A DNA stretch of 8,432 nt, from contig JANQIS010000129.1 of the NCBI GenBank assembly GCA_028282045.1, forward strand, positions 1 to 8,432, given 5' to 3'. Both the position numbers and the translations under genes were made by a program. This document shows, piece after piece, positions 6,840-8,432 of this stretch (the first letter of the stretch is position 1; each line of letters opens with the position of its first letter). Under the pieces are notes generated by a model that saw only the letters and a program-made list of their open reading frames with translations, ran no database searches and was not told where the DNA came from. This stretch comes from Gammaproteobacteria bacterium. GTDB taxonomy: Bacteria > Pseudomonadota > Gammaproteobacteria > Francisellales > CACEW01.

Positions 6840-7250
6840 TGTTACAATTTATTGTGTCATAAAACCAAATATACTCATCTATAAACTAACAGTATTTCGC
6901 AGTTTATGGCAATAAAAATTCATTGAGTCATCGGTAAAACTGCACTTTTCATCTTAGCTTACAAAACCTGTCCTATCCAACTTCAAAGGTTTGGCAAAAT
7001 ATAGCCATCCCAAAATTGATATGTACACAGCAATTTTACATTCATACGAACACTCAGATCATGGATGCCAATATAGCTCAAACGTCAAACTGCAAAGCCT
7101 TACCCTAAAAAGCTTATGCCCCTCACACTCTTCAAAGCAAATTCCATCTTAGCCTATTGGCATTTACAAAATGTTATTGAATATAAAACTTTGTAAATTC
7201 TACTCATATTTTAGATACACGCTGCAATTTATGTTTGCGAAGCGGACAAG

Positions 7251-7279
7251 TTGAAACATTAATCAAAAGTATTTATAGT
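7251..7279 (+). promoter_or_regulatory. Sigma70-type promoter for the methyltransferase gene
   Basis: TTGAAA (7251-7256) and TATAGT (7274-7279) lie 17 nt apart, close to the sigma70 consensus. The expected start near 7286 leaves a leader of about 23 nt before ATG 7309. Confidence 0.6.
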
Positions 7280-7308
7280 TAGCCTCCTATTTAAACAAAG
7301 CAGCGCTC

Positions 7309-8091
7309 ATGACACAGTCATTTCAGAAAGAATACACTGACGAGCTCGTTGATATTATTGAATTTATTTATGGTAAAGATTATTTATCACAAGGAGGTTT
7401 AGCTTCTGTTGAAAGGATGCTAGAAGGCATTGATCTACAAAACAAAATCGTCGCTGATATTGGCTGTGGCACTGGTGGGCCATTAACCCACATTGCAGCA
7501 TATTATCCGATTAGCAGCGCTATTGGTATTGACGTTGATGCTGACTTACTTCAACGAGCTGAGCATCATGCCAACGTCACAGGTGTTACTAACATTAAAT
7601 GGATACAGTCACAACCGGAACAAACTTTACCATTGGAAACTGAAAGTGTTGATGTCATTGTGGGCAAAGAAAGCTGGCTACATATCAAAAATAAAGCTTT
7701 TTTCTTTAAAGAGATTTATCGCGCACTAAAGCCTGGCGGTATTTTTGTCTGTGTTGACTGGATGCACAGAAATGCCAGCTATTCAAATTTGATGAAACAA
7801 TTTGTATTTATGGATGGTTTAACCTTCAACTTATGCACTATCAAAGCGTATTTGCAATATATTTATAACGCAGGTTTTATCGATGTCACGCATGAAGAAA
7901 ACAGCCATTTTGCTTTAGAGTATTCCCGCAAAGATGTAGAACAACTTTGCGACCCTGGAGTGGCACAACAATTTAAACAACGCTTTGGTAAAAAGACTTT
8001 AGATGTTTGGTTGTGTAGCTGGTTGATGCAGTGTGAGGTGTTTGGCAGGGGAGAGATGCAGACATTCTTTGTAATGGGTAAAAAAGCTTAA
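7309..8091 (+). CDS. SAM-dependent methyltransferase, phosphoethanolamine methyltransferase-like
   Basis: This 260-residue class I methyltransferase has motif I V-A-D-I-G-C-G-T-G-G (48-57), the acidic strand-2 end G-I-D-V-D (73-77), and post-motif L-K-P-G-G (140-144). Overall it resembles the phosphobase methyltransferases that make phosphocholine: its Y-T-D-E-L-V opening (9-14), F-I-Y-G-K-D-Y-L-S-Q-G-G (19-30) and W-L-H-I (123-126) follow Plasmodium falciparum PMT (266 residues) closely. Tyr9 and His125 align with the catalytic Tyr19 and His132 of that enzyme. By my by-eye alignment, several residues that hold the phosphate there (Tyr160, Arg179, Tyr181, Lys247) are replaced by Trp151, Leu171, Phe173 and Ser237, so the substrate may differ: a free amine or another small base. 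The conserved YTDE block near Met1 supports the start, though no strong Shine-Dalgarno is seen. It is monocistronic with its own promoter and is more AT-rich than the mltD cluster, which could reflect transfer. Confidence 0.85.
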   Translation: MTQSFQKEYTDELVDIIEFIYGKDYLSQGGLASVERMLEGIDLQNKIVADIGCGTGGPLTHIAAYYPISSAIGIDVDADLLQRAEHHANVTGVTNIKWIQSQPEQTLPLETESVDVIVGKESWLHIKNKAFFFKEIYRALKPGGIFVCVDWMHRNASYSNLMKQFVFMDGLTFNLCTIKAYLQYIYNAGFIDVTHEENSHFALEYSRKDVEQLCDPGVAQQFKQRFGKKTLDVWLCSWLMQCEVFGRGEMQTFFVMGKKA

Positions 8092-8116
8092 ATATCATGC
8101 CATGAGAGCGGTTGTT

Positions 8117-8134
8117 GCCGGTTGAGCAATCGGC
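8117..8134. other. Hairpin with partial identity to the neighbouring tRNA-Arg
   Basis: GCCGGTT and AATCGGC form a 7-bp stem with one G-U pair around a GAGC loop. No T-tract follows on either strand, so it is not a classical terminator; it might protect the 3' end of the methyltransferase mRNA. Ten bases (8118-8127) are identical to the D-arm region of the tRNA gene at 8406-8415, in the same orientation. Confidence 0.4.
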
Positions 8135-8163
8135 CAGTTAGTCAACGATAAAAAGCATCTTTA

Positions 8164-8185
8164 AACCTTGAATTTTAACAAGGTT
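8164..8185. repeat. Perfect 7-bp inverted repeat downstream of the methyltransferase
   Basis: AACCTTG (8164-8170) and CAAGGTT (8179-8185) flank an 8-nt AT spacer. The following AATTTAAAAA is only partly T-rich, so this is a poor terminator candidate. Confidence 0.35.
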
Positions 8186-8199
8186 AATTTAAAAATCGT

Positions 8200-8230
8200 A
8201 GTTTGAAATTTACCAATGTGCCTTCAAACT
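8200..8230. repeat. Perfect 8-bp inverted repeat
   Basis: AGTTTGAA (8200-8207) and TTCAAACT (8223-8230) are exact reverse complements with 15 nt between. No T-tract follows directly. It is one of four inverted repeats in a row between the methyltransferase and the tRNA. Confidence 0.4.
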
Positions 8231-8238
8231 CTCGTAAG

Positions 8239-8264
8239 AACAGCCGCTTAACCGGTGTTTTTTT
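8239..8264 (+). terminator. Likely rho-independent terminator on the plus strand
   Basis: AACA-G-CCG (8239-8246) pairs with CGG-TGTT (8253-8259), a 7-bp stem with one bulged G and a 6-nt loop, running straight into seven T residues (8258-8264). It lies about 150 nt past the methyltransferase stop and probably ends that transcript before it reaches the opposed tRNA gene. Confidence 0.55.
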
Positions 8265-8347
8265 CGAATACTTTCGAGGCTATTGATACGATCTGTAATG
8301 AGCGTGACGAAGTCAGGCGAATAAAGATCGAGTAAGGACGAAAAAAG

Positions 8348-8424
8348 TGGCGCGCCCAGGAGGATTCGAACCCCCAACCTACGGCTTAGAAGGCCGTTGC
8401 TCTATCCGGTTGAGCTATGGGCGC
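8348..8424 (-). tRNA. argU: tRNA-Arg (anticodon UCU)
   Basis: All arms of the cloverleaf can be laid out: acceptor stem GCGCCCA with TGGGCGC, D stem GCTC/GAGC, anticodon stem ACGGC/GCCGT around loop CTTCTAA, 5-nt variable loop, T stem GGGGG/CCTCC (one G-U) with the TTCGAAT loop, discriminator G, and an encoded CCA, 77 nt in all. The anticodon (plus-strand 8388-8390) is TCT, reading AGA and possibly AGG. The sequence is close to E. coli argU. A run of six T on the minus strand (8341-8346) begins one base after the CCA and could end the transcript. Its promoter lies outside the window. Confidence 0.96.
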
Positions 8425-8432
8425 CGGGACAT

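Larger units (their letters stand above)
6755..7308. other. Long AT-rich divergent intergenic region (554 bp)
   Basis: The stretch separates the divergent permease and methyltransferase genes. I find no open frame with credible start and codon use on either strand. Its left end is the permease leader with hairpins, and its right end carries the methyltransferase promoter. In between are a short palindrome ACAAT-TT-ATTGT (6844-6855) and an AAACCT/AGGTTT inverted repeat (6964-6969, 6987-6992), both weak. About 300 bp in the middle is unexplained; it could be decayed coding DNA or house a small RNA, neither supported by a specific signal. Confidence 0.6.

Noticed and set aside
7493..7729. Out-of-frame open frame within the methyltransferase gene
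   Set aside because: It overlaps the SAM-binding core of a convincing gene and shows no domain of its own.
8092..8347. Integrase remnant or attachment site next to tRNA-Arg
   Set aside because: No open frame or integrase-like motif is visible, and the 3' half of the tRNA is not repeated in the window.

Overview
The window reads as a chromosomal segment of a gammaproteobacterium with moderate to low G+C content. The evidence is the gloB-mltD pair in the order also seen in Escherichia coli, a TrxB whose N-terminus lines up residue for residue with the E. coli enzyme, Gram-negative lipoprotein signals, and a tRNA-Arg(UCU) close to E. coli argU with an encoded CCA. A Legionellales-type, possibly host-associated bacterium would fit the amino-acid permease and the eukaryote-like methyltransferase, but that is a weak inference and I cannot name the species.

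Layout. Bases 1-3057 (+) hold a tightly packed, probably co-transcribed cluster: the 3' part of gloB (glyoxalase II), mltD (GH23 lytic transglycosylase lipoprotein with LysM domains), a secreted four-cysteine protein of unknown function, and a second, shorter SLT-fold lipoprotein. Facing it at a 5-nt gap is a KfrA-like DNA-binding protein (3063-3905, minus). A 311-bp divergent intergenic region then carries an imperfect palindrome and a strong sigma70-type promoter for trxB (4226-5170, +). trxB converges on an APC-family amino-acid permease (5312-6754, minus); the gap between them is bracketed by a perfect 11-bp inverted repeat. A 554-bp AT-rich non-coding stretch follows, holding possible alternative hairpins in the permease leader and a good promoter for a SAM-dependent methyltransferase (7309-8091, +). 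That enzyme resembles the phosphoethanolamine methyltransferase family of Plasmodium, nematodes and plants. The window closes with a run of inverted repeats, a likely terminator, and tRNA-Arg(UCU) on the minus strand (8348-8424).

How the genes fit together. The left cluster links methylglyoxal detoxification, by conserved position rather than pathway, with peptidoglycan turnover at the outer membrane: two membrane-anchored transglycosylases flank an exported protein that may work with them. TrxB is housekeeping redox. The permease and methyltransferase are separate accessory units with their own control regions. The items most worth following up are the methyltransferase, which keeps the SAM site and the Tyr/His catalytic pair but appears to lack the phosphate-binding residues; the chromosomal KfrA-like protein with a basic Asn/Gln/Arg-rich linker; and the unknown exported protein between the transglycosylases. 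I saw no CRISPR array, intact insertion sequence, integrase or toxin-antitoxin pair.
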